52,484 nucleotides of DNA. Origin: Clostridiales bacterium. Lineage in GTDB: Bacteria; Bacillota; Clostridia; Christensenellales; Aristaeellaceae. Of the stretch, positions 41,963 through 49,720 are shown piece after piece. Location: positions 1 through 52,484 of the forward strand of contig SVGP01000021.1 in the NCBI GenBank assembly GCA_015056255.1, read 5' to 3'. Every line of letters begins with the position of its first letter. Position 1 is the first letter of the stretch. Under the pieces are notes generated by a model, which was not told the origin of the DNA, made no database searches, and saw only the letters and a program-made list of their open reading frames with translations. The translations under genes and the position numbers were made by a program.

Positions 41963-43270
41963 TTATGAAAGCGGCTTGTACACGTCTCTGTCTCTGACTA
42001 CGCAGCCTGCGGGAATGCCCGCGCGAAGCAAGTTTGCGCACTGGCCGCAGGTGATGCAGAGCTTTTTAGGATCAATCGATCCATTGTTTTTAAGGTCGTT
42101 TACAAAATCGGGATAGGCAAAGGCGAGTCTGCCAAAGCCCGCCATCTGGCTGTGACCGCCCTCGATCATGCCTGCGGCAAGGTTCGGCGAAAAGCCTCTC
42201 AGATACGTAAACGCGCTTCCAATGACGGGAAGATCGGGATATGCGTGCTGAATTTCGCTTACGCACTTCATCATACGGCTTTCACCAAACAGGGGATGCT
42301 CAGCGGGCACGTAATTTCCCTTGTCGTAGGGACGATTGACATGGGGATTTTTGTAGGGGTTTCCGATGGTGATGTTGATTAAAGGAATATTGTATTTTTC
42401 CGTGATCATGCCGATTAAGCGGATCGCCTCGTCCATGCAGGGCTCAATGCCGCAGCCTTCCTTTACGCCGAAGCCCCAGGGATATTCAAATCCATCGTAG
42501 GCGTTCATACGGCTGGTCAAAAAGAATTCGGGATTCTTAATGGCGGACTGGGCTGCCGCGTACGCGTTCATGATAAAGCGCGTGCGGTTTTCAAACGATC
42601 CGCCGTACATACCTTCTCTTGTATATGCGGAGAATAATTCATTTGCCAGATATCTGTGGCAGCACTTTACATCCATTCCGTCAAAGCCCGCGACCTGGGC
42701 AAGCCTTGCAAGGTCGTAAAACTTTTCTTCGTAGGCTTTAAGCTGATCGTCCGTCAGAATTCGGCTCTTGTCAATGGGTTTATCCTCAAGTACAGGGTTA
42801 TTGTAGGCGATCAGAGGCTCGGGATAGCCGTTGGGCTTTGAATAGCGGCCGGAATTGGTCGCCTGCATGACGATCACTGGCGCGTATCCATTTTTTTTGA
42901 TGCCGGCTTCTCTGATATTCTCAACCAGCTTTTTAAATTCATCCACATTTTTGTCCGTAAGGTACAACTGGTGTGCGCTTGCGCGCACTTCAGGCGCGGA
43001 GGCGACGGCTTCAAACCAGATCAGCCCCGCGCCGCCTTCCGAAAAGCGGATGTATCTTCTTTTGGTTAGCTCGCCGGGCGCTCCGTCAAGGGCGCCGTCC
43101 GTTCCCTCCATGGGCTGCAGCGCGACCCGGTTACTGGAAACATGCTTTCCGATGGCAAGGGGCGTAAAAAGCGCCTTTATGTTTTCTGAATAGGGAAGGA
43201 AGGGTTCAAAATCAGTACAGGCGGAAAGAACATCCTGCCACGAAGAATAATGAAAGGTCTCGTGCTTCAC
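41963..43270 (-). CDS. NADH:flavin oxidoreductase (old-yellow-enzyme type)
   Basis: This 435-residue FMN barrel of the OYE/2,4-dienoyl-CoA reductase group lacks the C-terminal FAD domain of longer members. Family landmarks are RVALQPMEGTDG, RYIRFSEGGAGLIWFEAVA, FDGMDVKCCHRYLANELFSAYTR in fragments, and the C-terminal cluster CITCGQC...GC, a CX2CX2CX11C pattern compatible with one 4Fe-4S centre. Known relatives reduce activated C=C bonds. I placed the start at GTG 43270, because the ATG six bases upstream nearly abuts GGAGGG, and relatives begin M(x)HExFHY. It is the promoter-proximal gene of a five-gene operon. Confidence 0.9.
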   Translation of the reverse strand: MKHETFHYSSWQDVLSACTDFEPFLPYSENIKALFTPLAIGKHVSSNRVALQPMEGTDGALDGAPGELTKRRYIRFSEGGAGLIWFEAVASAPEVRASAHQLYLTDKNVDEFKKLVENIREAGIKKNGYAPVIVMQATNSGRYSKPNGYPEPLIAYNNPVLEDKPIDKSRILTDDQLKAYEEKFYDLARLAQVAGFDGMDVKCCHRYLANELFSAYTREGMYGGSFENRTRFIMNAYAAAQSAIKNPEFFLTSRMNAYDGFEYPWGFGVKEGCGIEPCMDEAIRLIGMITEKYNIPLINITIGNPYKNPHVNRPYDKGNYVPAEHPLFGESRMMKCVSEIQHAYPDLPVIGSAFTYLRGFSPNLAAGMIEGGHSQMAGFGRLAFAYPDFVNDLKNNGSIDPKKLCITCGQCANLLRAGIPAGCVVRDRDVYKPLS

Positions 43271-43371
43271 GCGCATCCCTCCGATTGTATTTTTGAAAAC
43301 ATTATATCATCCTACACAATTGCTATCAAGCGCATTTTCATCAGTCTATGATCAAATTTCCTTCTTTTCCA

Positions 43372-43400
43372 TTGCGAAGCGGGCAGTTTCGCTGTATAAT
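43372..43400 (+). promoter_or_regulatory. Promoter of the MFS transporter gene
   Basis: TTGCGA and TATAAT are separated by 17 bases, with a TG just before the -10 box; the ATG is 37 bases further on. Confidence 0.75.
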
Positions 43401-43436
43401 ATATAAACGAAAGATTGTACAGGAAGTGCTTAGTCC

Positions 43437-44636
43437 ATGGAAACGAGAAAATTTACCCGACTTCAGGCGCAGGTTTTGTCAGCTTGCTTTATTGTGTATT
43501 TCTGCGCATATATTGGAAGACTAAATCTGTCGGCTTCGCTTGACAGCATTATGAAAGAAATGAACGTGCTTGAAACCGTGGGCGGGACGCTTCAGACGGT
43601 GTTTGCGGTTGTGTATGCGGCGGGCCAATTTGTGTTTGGTGCGCTTGTCGACAGACTTTCTCCAAAGAAAATGATTTTAACGGGCTTATTGGGCTCCGCT
43701 CTTGCCAATGCGCTCTTTTCGCTAGCGGATTCATTTACTGCGCTTTGCATTCTCTGGGCGTTTAACGGGGCGTTTCAGTCCATGCTTTGGACGCCGATCG
43801 TTCGTCTGATTGCGGCGCATTTTTCGGGCAAACGCCGCGACAGAGCGTCCTTTACCATGTCCTTTACCCTTGCAGGCGGAAACCTCGCCGCATGGGGCCT
43901 TGCCGTACAGATTCAAAAATGGTTTGGCTGGCGGCAGGCATTTTTGATTCCCTGCTTTGTATTGATTGGAGCCGCCGCAATTGCCTTTTTTATGATGCCG
44001 AATATTGATAAAGGCAAAAATACGGAAAAGAAGAATCTAAAGGAAATTTCCGAAAACAAAAAAGCGCCCGTTCGCTTTTTGTTCACGACGGGGCTTTTGT
44101 TCATTTTGTTTGCTTCCGTTACCAACGGATTTTTACGCGACGGCGTTATCACATGGGGCCCGACCATCCTTGGAATGGAAAAGGGCATGTTTACGCTGAT
44201 CATTCCTCTGATCAATTTGTTCGGAATCCTCGCTGGCGCAACGATTGTGCGCGCGTTCAATTCAAGAGTGCGGGCGATTGCGGGCTTTATGATGGCGGCA
44301 TGCCTGATTCCCTCCGTGCTGCTTTTTGCGCTTCGCGGATCGGCAGTTTGGGCGATGGCATTGATGCTGGGACTTATGAGCGCGATACTTTACGGATCCA
44401 ACACCTTGTTTACAGTATTAATGCCCATGGAATACGACAAATCCGGACGCGTAGGCCTCGTTGCAGGGCTGATCGACTCGTTTATCTACGTAGGCTCTGC
44501 TTTGGCCGGCACGCTTACCGGGTTTATGCGTGAATCCACAGGCAGCTGGACGGGCGTTTACGGCGTGTGGATGATCGTATCGGTAATCGGCGCCGCATGC
44601 ATGTTTTTGTCCGTCAAAAAAAGCGAAAAGCTTTAA
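43437..44636 (+). CDS. MFS transporter, OPA-like
   Basis: This 399-residue major facilitator has about 12 membrane helices and the loop motif GALVDRLSPKKMILTG (a DRxxxK variant of motif A). The stretch WAFNGAFQSMLWTPIVRL resembles the conserved helix-5 region of the organophosphate:phosphate antiporters (GlpT/UhpT). Substrate is unknown, but its divergent position beside the reductase/nucleoside hydrolase operon suggests it imports that pathway's substrate. Its TAA overlaps the deoD stop so that both genes share TTAA. Confidence 0.9.
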   Translation: METRKFTRLQAQVLSACFIVYFCAYIGRLNLSASLDSIMKEMNVLETVGGTLQTVFAVVYAAGQFVFGALVDRLSPKKMILTGLLGSALANALFSLADSFTALCILWAFNGAFQSMLWTPIVRLIAAHFSGKRRDRASFTMSFTLAGGNLAAWGLAVQIQKWFGWRQAFLIPCFVLIGAAAIAFFMMPNIDKGKNTEKKNLKEISENKKAPVRFLFTTGLLFILFASVTNGFLRDGVITWGPTILGMEKGMFTLIIPLINLFGILAGATIVRAFNSRVRAIAGFMMAACLIPSVLLFALRGSAVWAMALMLGLMSAILYGSNTLFTVLMPMEYDKSGRVGLVAGLIDSFIYVGSALAGTLTGFMRESTGSWTGVYGVWMIVSVIGAACMFLSVKKSEKL

Positions 44637-45340
44637 GCGATTTCAAGGGCGATTTTCATCATCTGGGTAAAGGTGTTCTGCCTGTCTTCGGCGGACAGAC
44701 CTTCGCCGGTAAAGGGGTTGTCGGAAATGGTCAAAAGCGCAAGGGCTTTTTTGCCCGCGCGGGCTGCGTTCAGATAAAGCGCGGCGGCTTCCATTTCAAC
44801 AGCCAGAACGCCTAAATTCTGAAGCTTTCCAAGGGGTTCGGACTCATCGTAGAAGCAGTCGGAGGAGTAGACGGGGCCGCATACGAGCTCCTGTCCGATC
44901 TTCTTTCCAGCTTCAACCGCCTTCATGAGAAGCTCAAAGTCGCATGCAGGAGCGAGGTTCCCGTCGAAGCCGAACTGCTTTCCAAAGGAAGAATTCGTGT
45001 AGGCGCTTAATCCCGCAACGATGTCTCTGACTTTTAGTTTCTGAGAGATCATTCCGGCGGAGCCGATTCGGATGATATTTTCAACGCCGTAGAAATTGAA
45101 CAGCTCGTAGGAATAGATGCCGATTGCGGGCATGCCCATACCGCTTGCCATGACGGAAACTTTCTTGCCGTTGTAGGTTCCGGTGTAGCCGTGAACGCCT
45201 CTGACGTTGTTTACTAAAACGGGATTTTCAAGAAACGTTTCAGCGATGAACTTGGAACGAAGCGGATCGCCGGGCATGAGTACGGTGGGGGCAAAATCGC
45301 CTAATTTTGCGGTGATATGCGGAGTTGGGATATTGCTCAT
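44633..45340 (-). CDS. deoD: Purine-nucleoside phosphorylase DeoD
   Basis: DeoD cleaves purine (deoxy)ribonucleosides with phosphate. The 235-residue protein shows the full hexameric PNP pattern: HITAKLGDFAPTVLMPGDPLRSKFIAE, VMASGMGMPAIGIYSYEL, IIRIGSAGMI and the base-binding VLAVEMEAAALYL and LTISDN. It is transcribed from its own upstream region and converges with the MFS gene. Together with the nucleoside hydrolase at 38407 it hints that this neighbourhood handles nucleoside-type substrates. Confidence 0.97.
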   Translation of the reverse strand: MSNIPTPHITAKLGDFAPTVLMPGDPLRSKFIAETFLENPVLVNNVRGVHGYTGTYNGKKVSVMASGMGMPAIGIYSYELFNFYGVENIIRIGSAGMISQKLKVRDIVAGLSAYTNSSFGKQFGFDGNLAPACDFELLMKAVEAGKKIGQELVCGPVYSSDCFYDESEPLGKLQNLGVLAVEMEAAALYLNAARAGKKALALLTISDNPFTGEGLSAEDRQNTFTQMMKIALEIA

Positions 45341-45428
45341 ATAATTTTCCTCCTAATTCAAAACTCTGTTTACATGTTACCGTATTTTTGAAAAATTATC
45401 AAGTGGAAATCCGAAAGGAGTTTTTGAT

Positions 45429-46583
45429 ATGAACGAAAAAGACAGAATGATTGAAAAACAGCTGGAAGTGATTCGGACGCTTACCAGAAACAATATGCGT
45501 TCGCTCGCTTCGGATCTGTTTGGCGCGCCTAAGAAAGCCGATGTTAGCAATATCGACAGGGAACTTGATAAAATTGAAAAGGAGCTTGAAGAAAAAGGCG
45601 CGGTCAAGCCTCTAAAAGTCGAGGACAAAGTAGAAAAAAAGGAAGAAACGATTGAGCCTCCTGAGAAAATTGAGGATCTTTTAAAAGAGCTTCATACTTA
45701 CATCGGCCTTGAAAGCATCAAAAAGGAAGTCGAAAGTCTTGTAAACATGGTAAAAATCCATGCGCTCAGAAAAGAGCACGGGCTTCCTACGGTCGATATG
45801 TCGCTCCACATGGTATTTTCGGGCAACCCCGGAACCGGAAAAACGATGATCGCTCGCCTGATGGCAAGAATTTATAAAAGCCTTGGCATTCTTTCAAAGG
45901 GTCAGCTTGTAGAAGTAGATCGCTCTGGCCTCGTCGCTGGATACGTCGGGCAGACGGCGACCAAGACGCAGGCAGCGGTAGAAAAAGCGCTGGGCGGCGT
46001 ATTGTTTATCGACGAGGCGTACGCGCTTACCTATAAAAAAGAAGGGAACGATTTTGGGCAGGAAGCTGTGGACACGCTTCTTAAAATGATGGAGGACAAC
46101 CGCGATAATCTTGTCGTGATCGTTGCAGGCTACGACGGACTGATGGATGAATTTATCCATTCCAATCCAGGCCTTGAATCAAGATTCAACCGGTATCTGC
46201 ACTTTGACGATTATACAACGGAGGAAATGCTTTCGATCTTTGACATGCGCGTAAAAAGCGGAGGATATACTTTAAACGAAAACGCGCGCGATGAAGTAAA
46301 AGCGTTTATCGAAAAGGAAAATTACGATCCCGTCTCCTTTGGAAATGCTCGAGGGGTAAGAAATCTTTTTGAACAGGTTTTGGTTCAGCAGGCAAACCGC
46401 CTCGCGGGAGAGACTGAAATTACAAAGGAAACGCTTATGGAAATCACGGAAGAGGATATCAAAAACGCCGCTTCCGTTTGCCATGACAAGCCAGAAAGAA
46501 ACGACGCCGCAAAAGAAATTCAGGACCTTTTAAGCGCCATGCGCGCCCAAAAGCAGGAGGCAGAGGCCAATGACACGGTCTGA
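45429..46583 (+). CDS. CbbX/SpoVK-type AAA+ ATPase
   Basis: This 384-residue AAA+ protein has a long Glu/Lys-rich N-terminal coiled region (1-90), an entry helix (LHTYIGLESIKKEVESLVNMV) and the motor. Walker A is FSGNPGTGKTMIARL, the pore-loop GYVGQTATKT, Walker B LFIDEAYAL, sensor 1 VIVAGYDGLMDEFIHSNPGLESRFN with the Arg finger, and sensor 2 GNARGVRNLFEQV. Known relatives act as remodelling factors (Rubisco activase CbbX) or in sporulation (SpoVK), and some serve defence or secretion systems. It has an AAAGGAG site and overlaps the HEPN-CBS gene by 14 bases, so the two proteins are likely partners. Confidence 0.93.
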   Translation: MNEKDRMIEKQLEVIRTLTRNNMRSLASDLFGAPKKADVSNIDRELDKIEKELEEKGAVKPLKVEDKVEKKEETIEPPEKIEDLLKELHTYIGLESIKKEVESLVNMVKIHALRKEHGLPTVDMSLHMVFSGNPGTGKTMIARLMARIYKSLGILSKGQLVEVDRSGLVAGYVGQTATKTQAAVEKALGGVLFIDEAYALTYKKEGNDFGQEAVDTLLKMMEDNRDNLVVIVAGYDGLMDEFIHSNPGLESRFNRYLHFDDYTTEEMLSIFDMRVKSGGYTLNENARDEVKAFIEKENYDPVSFGNARGVRNLFEQVLVQQANRLAGETEITKETLMEITEEDIKNAASVCHDKPERNDAAKEIQDLLSAMRAQKQEAEANDTV

Positions 46584-47268
46584 GGAATTTATTCAGCTAT
46601 ATAAAACCGTCGAGGATCTTCTGGAAGCCAAATACAGGCAGGAGGGACGGGACGTTTCCAGCTGCGTGTATCAGTTTTTGTGCGACAAGGAAAGCATGCC
46701 CTTTCGAATTAAGCTTGATCTTTGCAGACAGGTCAGAAATCTTTTATCTCATTCCGCAGATGTGGACGGCGTATCGCCCGTAACGCCTGCAGAGCCGCTG
46801 ATGGAGTGTCTGAAGGATGTGATTGCATATCTTAAAAAGCCTGTACTTGCTTCATCCAGGGGAACCGGAATTCAAAGGCTGTTAAAGGCAACGGTTACCG
46901 ACCGCATTGTATGGCTTTCAAGAAAAATGGAGGAAAAAGGCTATTCGCACGTGCCGGTTCTTGAAAAGGGAAAAGTCATCGGTGTATTCAGCGTATCCAC
47001 GTTCTTTTCTCTTGGAAAGGACGGAAAGCTTTCCGAAATCAGCGATCAGACCACCATATCTGAGATTGTGGACTATATTTCCATCGAAAGCCACACATCC
47101 GAGCGCTTCATGTTTTTCAAAAAAGACAATACCGTATCCGAAATCCGAAAAGCTTTTTCCGATCGGAAAGCGGGTCAGAAGCGCGTTGCAGGCGTGTTTG
47201 TAACGGAAGACGGAACAGAAAAATCCAATCTCATTTCTTATATCACCCCATGGGACGTTATGGACTGA
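46570..47268 (+). CDS. HEPN-like domain fused to two CBS domains
   Basis: This 232-residue protein has an all-helical N-terminal domain (about 1-95) containing RNLLSH at residues 56-61, which matches the RX4-6H motif of HEPN ribonucleases/effectors. Two CBS domains follow (about 112-165 and 170-232), including VPVLEKGKVIGVFSVSTF and VAGVFVTEDG...YITPWDVMD; CBS pairs bind adenine nucleotides. The arrangement suggests a nucleotide-sensing switch on an RNA-binding or RNase domain, but HEPN domains are also non-catalytic scaffolds. It overlaps the AAA+ gene by 14 bases and shares 31 bases with the convergent DUF3810 gene at its 3' end. Confidence 0.8.
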   Translation: MTRSEEFIQLYKTVEDLLEAKYRQEGRDVSSCVYQFLCDKESMPFRIKLDLCRQVRNLLSHSADVDGVSPVTPAEPLMECLKDVIAYLKKPVLASSRGTGIQRLLKATVTDRIVWLSRKMEEKGYSHVPVLEKGKVIGVFSVSTFFSLGKDGKLSEISDQTTISEIVDYISIESHTSERFMFFKKDNTVSEIRKAFSDRKAGQKRVAGVFVTEDGTEKSNLISYITPWDVMD

Positions 47269-48056
47269 TATTCGATCAGGCAGGGGATGAGAGAAGCGTA
47301 ATCAAATAATTGATATTTGGATATATTCACGCTCATTCGGTTCAGATCCGTTTGAACGCAATCAGAAATACTTAATTTGAGGCGGCGATATTCCGCCTCG
47401 TTTTTATTTTTCATTTCGTTCATCGCGTATTTAAGCGAATAGACGCTTGCCGAGTATTGAAAGGATCTTTCGCCGGATTCCATACACCTGACGAACGCGT
47501 GCATGTTCGCCTGCCCTTCGTTTAAAATGCCTTTTCTGTGCGAAAGCTCATGGGCACAAACGAACGGCATAAGAAAATCACACTCGCTTTCATTGATCAC
47601 GGCCTGTCCCGTAAAGGGTATAAAAACGCCCGACAGATTGAGAAAATCCATTATTTCAGGATATTTAAAATAAATTGCTTTCGCATTTCTGACGTTCATA
47701 ACGTTAGGCGCGTCAAACAAAATTTTTTCTTTATCAAATTCGGATGTATAAAGCGCGTTTGTTTGGGAAATCAGCTGTTCGCACAATTGGGTGAGCGCAT
47801 TTATCGAGTAATCCGTCTTCTCCTGATAGGGCGCATAAAATGCATTTGAAAACCACAGCGCAAGTATTAATGCGATATAAGAAAAAAACACCAAAAGTCC
47901 GCGCCGGATTCCTTTTCTGATAAACACAGAAAAAAATATGAACATACAAATCCATATTCCGCCCATGGATAAAAATTCCATCATTAAAAGAAATAGCGCC
48001 CGGCCCTCAATGAGCGCGAGCGCAAACAGTATTGCAAGCATGTGTCTTTTGTTCAT
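47238..48056 (-). CDS. DUF3810 family membrane protein with zinc-peptidase motif
   Basis: This 272-residue protein has about three hydrophobic helices in the first 85 residues and a soluble part with VCAHELSHRKGILNEGQANM, an HExxH zinc-binding site with a downstream Glu, as in DUF3810 proteins (gluzincin-like). A cytosolic or membrane-associated peptidase is plausible, but no substrate is known. The coding 3' end overlaps the HEPN-CBS gene by 31 bases on the opposite strand. Upstream on the minus strand TTGATT and GATAAT are 18 bases apart (48079-48108). Confidence 0.88.
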   Translation of the reverse strand: MNKRHMLAILFALALIEGRALFLLMMEFLSMGGIWICMFIFFSVFIRKGIRRGLLVFFSYIALILALWFSNAFYAPYQEKTDYSINALTQLCEQLISQTNALYTSEFDKEKILFDAPNVMNVRNAKAIYFKYPEIMDFLNLSGVFIPFTGQAVINESECDFLMPFVCAHELSHRKGILNEGQANMHAFVRCMESGERSFQYSASVYSLKYAMNEMKNKNEAEYRRLKLSISDCVQTDLNRMSVNISKYQLFDYASLIPCLIEYQSITSHGVI

Positions 48057-48128
48057 CTTCCGTCTCCCGTTTTCTTTAATTATCGCATAAACGGTGATGT
48101 GGAATCAATGGAAGTTTCTATCATATTG

Positions 48129-48758
48129 TCATTTAAAGTCGGATGACAGGTATTCGAAAATCAAAATCACGCCGCTTTCTATGGAAATCGTCGCTTTTCC
48201 GCCGATGAATTCATTGCTCACGCCAAGCGGAAATCGATTGGAAACAGACGCGTTTTCAAGCTCGTACTTTGCATTTCTAATGGTTAATCCGCTCGCAGAA
48301 TCCGTCATGGAAAACACGGAAAACACCGTGCCCTTTTCCTTTTCAAGCGTTATTTCGTCATTTTTTAGCGCGTAGATATTGCAATCGGGCGTCACCATTT
48401 TTATTTTCATGCCCTTTTCTGAAAAGCGCGCAAGGAGCTGTAAATTGGCAAAGAAATGATCATATCTCGTTCCGCTTCCGGCATAGAGTGAAAAGGTTTT
48501 ATATCCCAATTCCATTCCTTTTTGAATAGCAAGCCCCATATCCGTATCGTCTTTTATGGAAGGGAAACGATTAATTTCGATATTCTCTGGGACGTAATCC
48601 AAAGAATCAAAATCACCCACCAAAAGATCAATCCTGACGCCCGATTTTAAAAGATATCTGTATCCGCCGTCGGCGGCGATCACAAGATCGTTTTGTTTAG
48701 GAAATAAATCGCGCTTTGTAAAATCGCCTGAGCCCACGATATAGCAAATTTCATTCAT
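48129..48758 (-). CDS. thiN: Thiamine pyrophosphokinase
   Basis: This enzyme makes thiamine diphosphate from thiamine and ATP. The 209-residue protein has the family motifs LVIAADGGYRYLLKSG, LLVGDFDSLDY, FPSIKDDTDMGLAIQ and GSGTRYDHFFANLQLLARF, and the C-terminal FPLGVSNEFIGGKATI. It is expressed from a promoter back-to-back with that of thiT but, unlike thiT, has no riboswitch in its short leader. Together they form a thiamine salvage pair: import and activation. Confidence 0.96.
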   Translation of the reverse strand: MNEICYIVGSGDFTKRDLFPKQNDLVIAADGGYRYLLKSGVRIDLLVGDFDSLDYVPENIEINRFPSIKDDTDMGLAIQKGMELGYKTFSLYAGSGTRYDHFFANLQLLARFSEKGMKIKMVTPDCNIYALKNDEITLEKEKGTVFSVFSMTDSASGLTIRNAKYELENASVSNRFPLGVSNEFIGGKATISIESGVILIFEYLSSDFK

Positions 48759-48788
48759 CTGAATGCATCCTTTTTGTTTTCTTTCTTT

Positions 48789-48817
48789 ATTGTATCACAC
48801 AACTTCCACTTTGTCAC
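48789..48817 (-). promoter_or_regulatory. Promoter of thiN
   Basis: On the minus strand GTGACA and TACAAT are 17 bases apart. The -35 box abuts that of thiT; the predicted transcript leader is only about 25 bases. Confidence 0.7.
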
Positions 48818-48846
48818 TTGACAAAGCGGATCTTCGTGAGTATAAT
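48818..48846 (+). promoter_or_regulatory. Promoter of the TPP riboswitch-thiT transcript
   Basis: A full consensus: TTGACA, 17 bases, TATAAT. The start of transcription would be just before the riboswitch aptamer. Confidence 0.9.
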
Positions 48847-48861
48847 TTATTCAGCAAAAAA

Positions 48862-48950
48862 CGCAGGGGAGCTGACGTAAGCCGGCTGAGATTGAGCGTG
48901 ACCGCTCTAAACCCATGAACCTGATCCGGGTAATGCCGGCGTAGGAAGCA
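48862..48950 (+). ncRNA. TPP riboswitch (thi box)
   Basis: The aptamer carries the invariant GGGGAGC, GCTGAGA, ACCC...GAACCTGATC, CGGGTAATGCCGGCG and AGGAAGC elements in order. It binds thiamine diphosphate. Variable stem 3 is formed around GAGCGTGACCGCTC. It lies between the thiT promoter and a terminator, the normal layout for transcriptional control of thiamine genes in Bacillota. Confidence 0.97.
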
Positions 48951-48997
48951 ATAGGGATTTGAGTTGCTAGCGCTCAGATACGAAAATTGTTCTTCAC

Positions 48998-49026
48998 CGT
49001 GCATTCAAAGAGAATGCGCGTTTTTT
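48998..49026 (+). terminator. Expression-platform terminator of the TPP riboswitch
   Basis: A nine-base-pair stem (CGTGCATTC with GAATGCGCG) encloses five bases and is followed by six T residues, 33 bases before the thiT start. Ligand binding is expected to favour this terminator. Confidence 0.92.
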
Positions 49027-49058
49027 GTTTAGAAAAACAGAAAAAAGGAGACTTCCTT

Positions 49059-49625
49059 ATGAAGATTACAACCCGTCAGCTGGTCGAAAGCGCGATTATG
49101 ATTGCAATTGGAACCATTTTAAGCATGATTACCATTGCAAGCCCGTGGAAATTGGGCGGCGGAATCACCGTTTGCTCCATGCTGCCTTTGGTCATTCTCG
49201 CATTCCGTCACGGAACAAAGGTGGGCGTGTTCGCAAGCAGCGTATACGGCCTTATCCAGATGATCATCGGCTTTTCGAACGTTCAGTATGCAACCAATTT
49301 CCTAATGGCCATGGGCATCGTGCTTTTCGACTATATTGTCGCCTTTGGCGTAGTCGGCTTCTCGGCGGTTTTCAAAAAAGCCTTTAAAAATCTGCTCAGC
49401 GCAATCGTGGTTGGCGTTGTTTTTACCTTTACCCTTCGCCTTGCCTGCCACTTTGTGACCGGCGTCTGGATCTGGGAGGCCCTTTGGCCCAACGAGCTTG
49501 GCTGGGCGGCGCCCATCTGGTCTATTGCCTATAACGCTTCCTACATGATTCCTGAAATCGTTTTAACCTGCATTGTCATAATCGCCTCCTATAAACCCCT
49601 TCGGAAATTCTGGGAAAAAGTTTAA
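49059..49625 (+). CDS. thiT: Thiamine transporter ThiT (ECF S component)
   Basis: This 188-residue membrane protein is the substrate-binding S component that delivers thiamine to a shared ECF energising module. It has about six helices; ThiT landmarks are SAIMIAIGTILSMITI, LGGGITVCSMLPLVILAFRHG, GVFASSVYGLIQMIIG and the Trp-rich region FVTGVWIWEALWP, which holds the binding pocket. The start was set at 49059 after AAAAAAGGAG; the longer in-frame reading passes through the terminator. TPP riboswitch control agrees with the function. EcfA/EcfT genes are not in the window. Confidence 0.96.
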   Translation: MKITTRQLVESAIMIAIGTILSMITIASPWKLGGGITVCSMLPLVILAFRHGTKVGVFASSVYGLIQMIIGFSNVQYATNFLMAMGIVLFDYIVAFGVVGFSAVFKKAFKNLLSAIVVGVVFTFTLRLACHFVTGVWIWEALWPNELGWAAPIWSIAYNASYMIPEIVLTCIVIIASYKPLRKFWEKV

Positions 49626-49642
49626 AAACAAAAATATTTTCC

Positions 49643-49683
49643 TCGCGGCGCAATTTTCCTATGGATTGCGCCGCGATTTTATT
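49643..49683 (+). terminator. Terminator of thiT
   Basis: Perfect 12-bp arms (TCGCGGCGCAAT and ATTGCGCCGCGA) with a ten-base loop and a T-rich tail, 18 bases after the thiT stop. A TATAAT at 49684-49689, just after it, could be the -10 of the next gene. Confidence 0.93.
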
Positions 49684-49720
49684 GTATAATGATGGATATC
49701 AATTGAGGAGATCCAATATT

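Noticed and set aside
48987..49058. An N-terminal extension of ThiT by 24 codons
   Set aside because: It runs through the riboswitch terminator; the ATG at 49059 has its own AAAAAAGGAG site.
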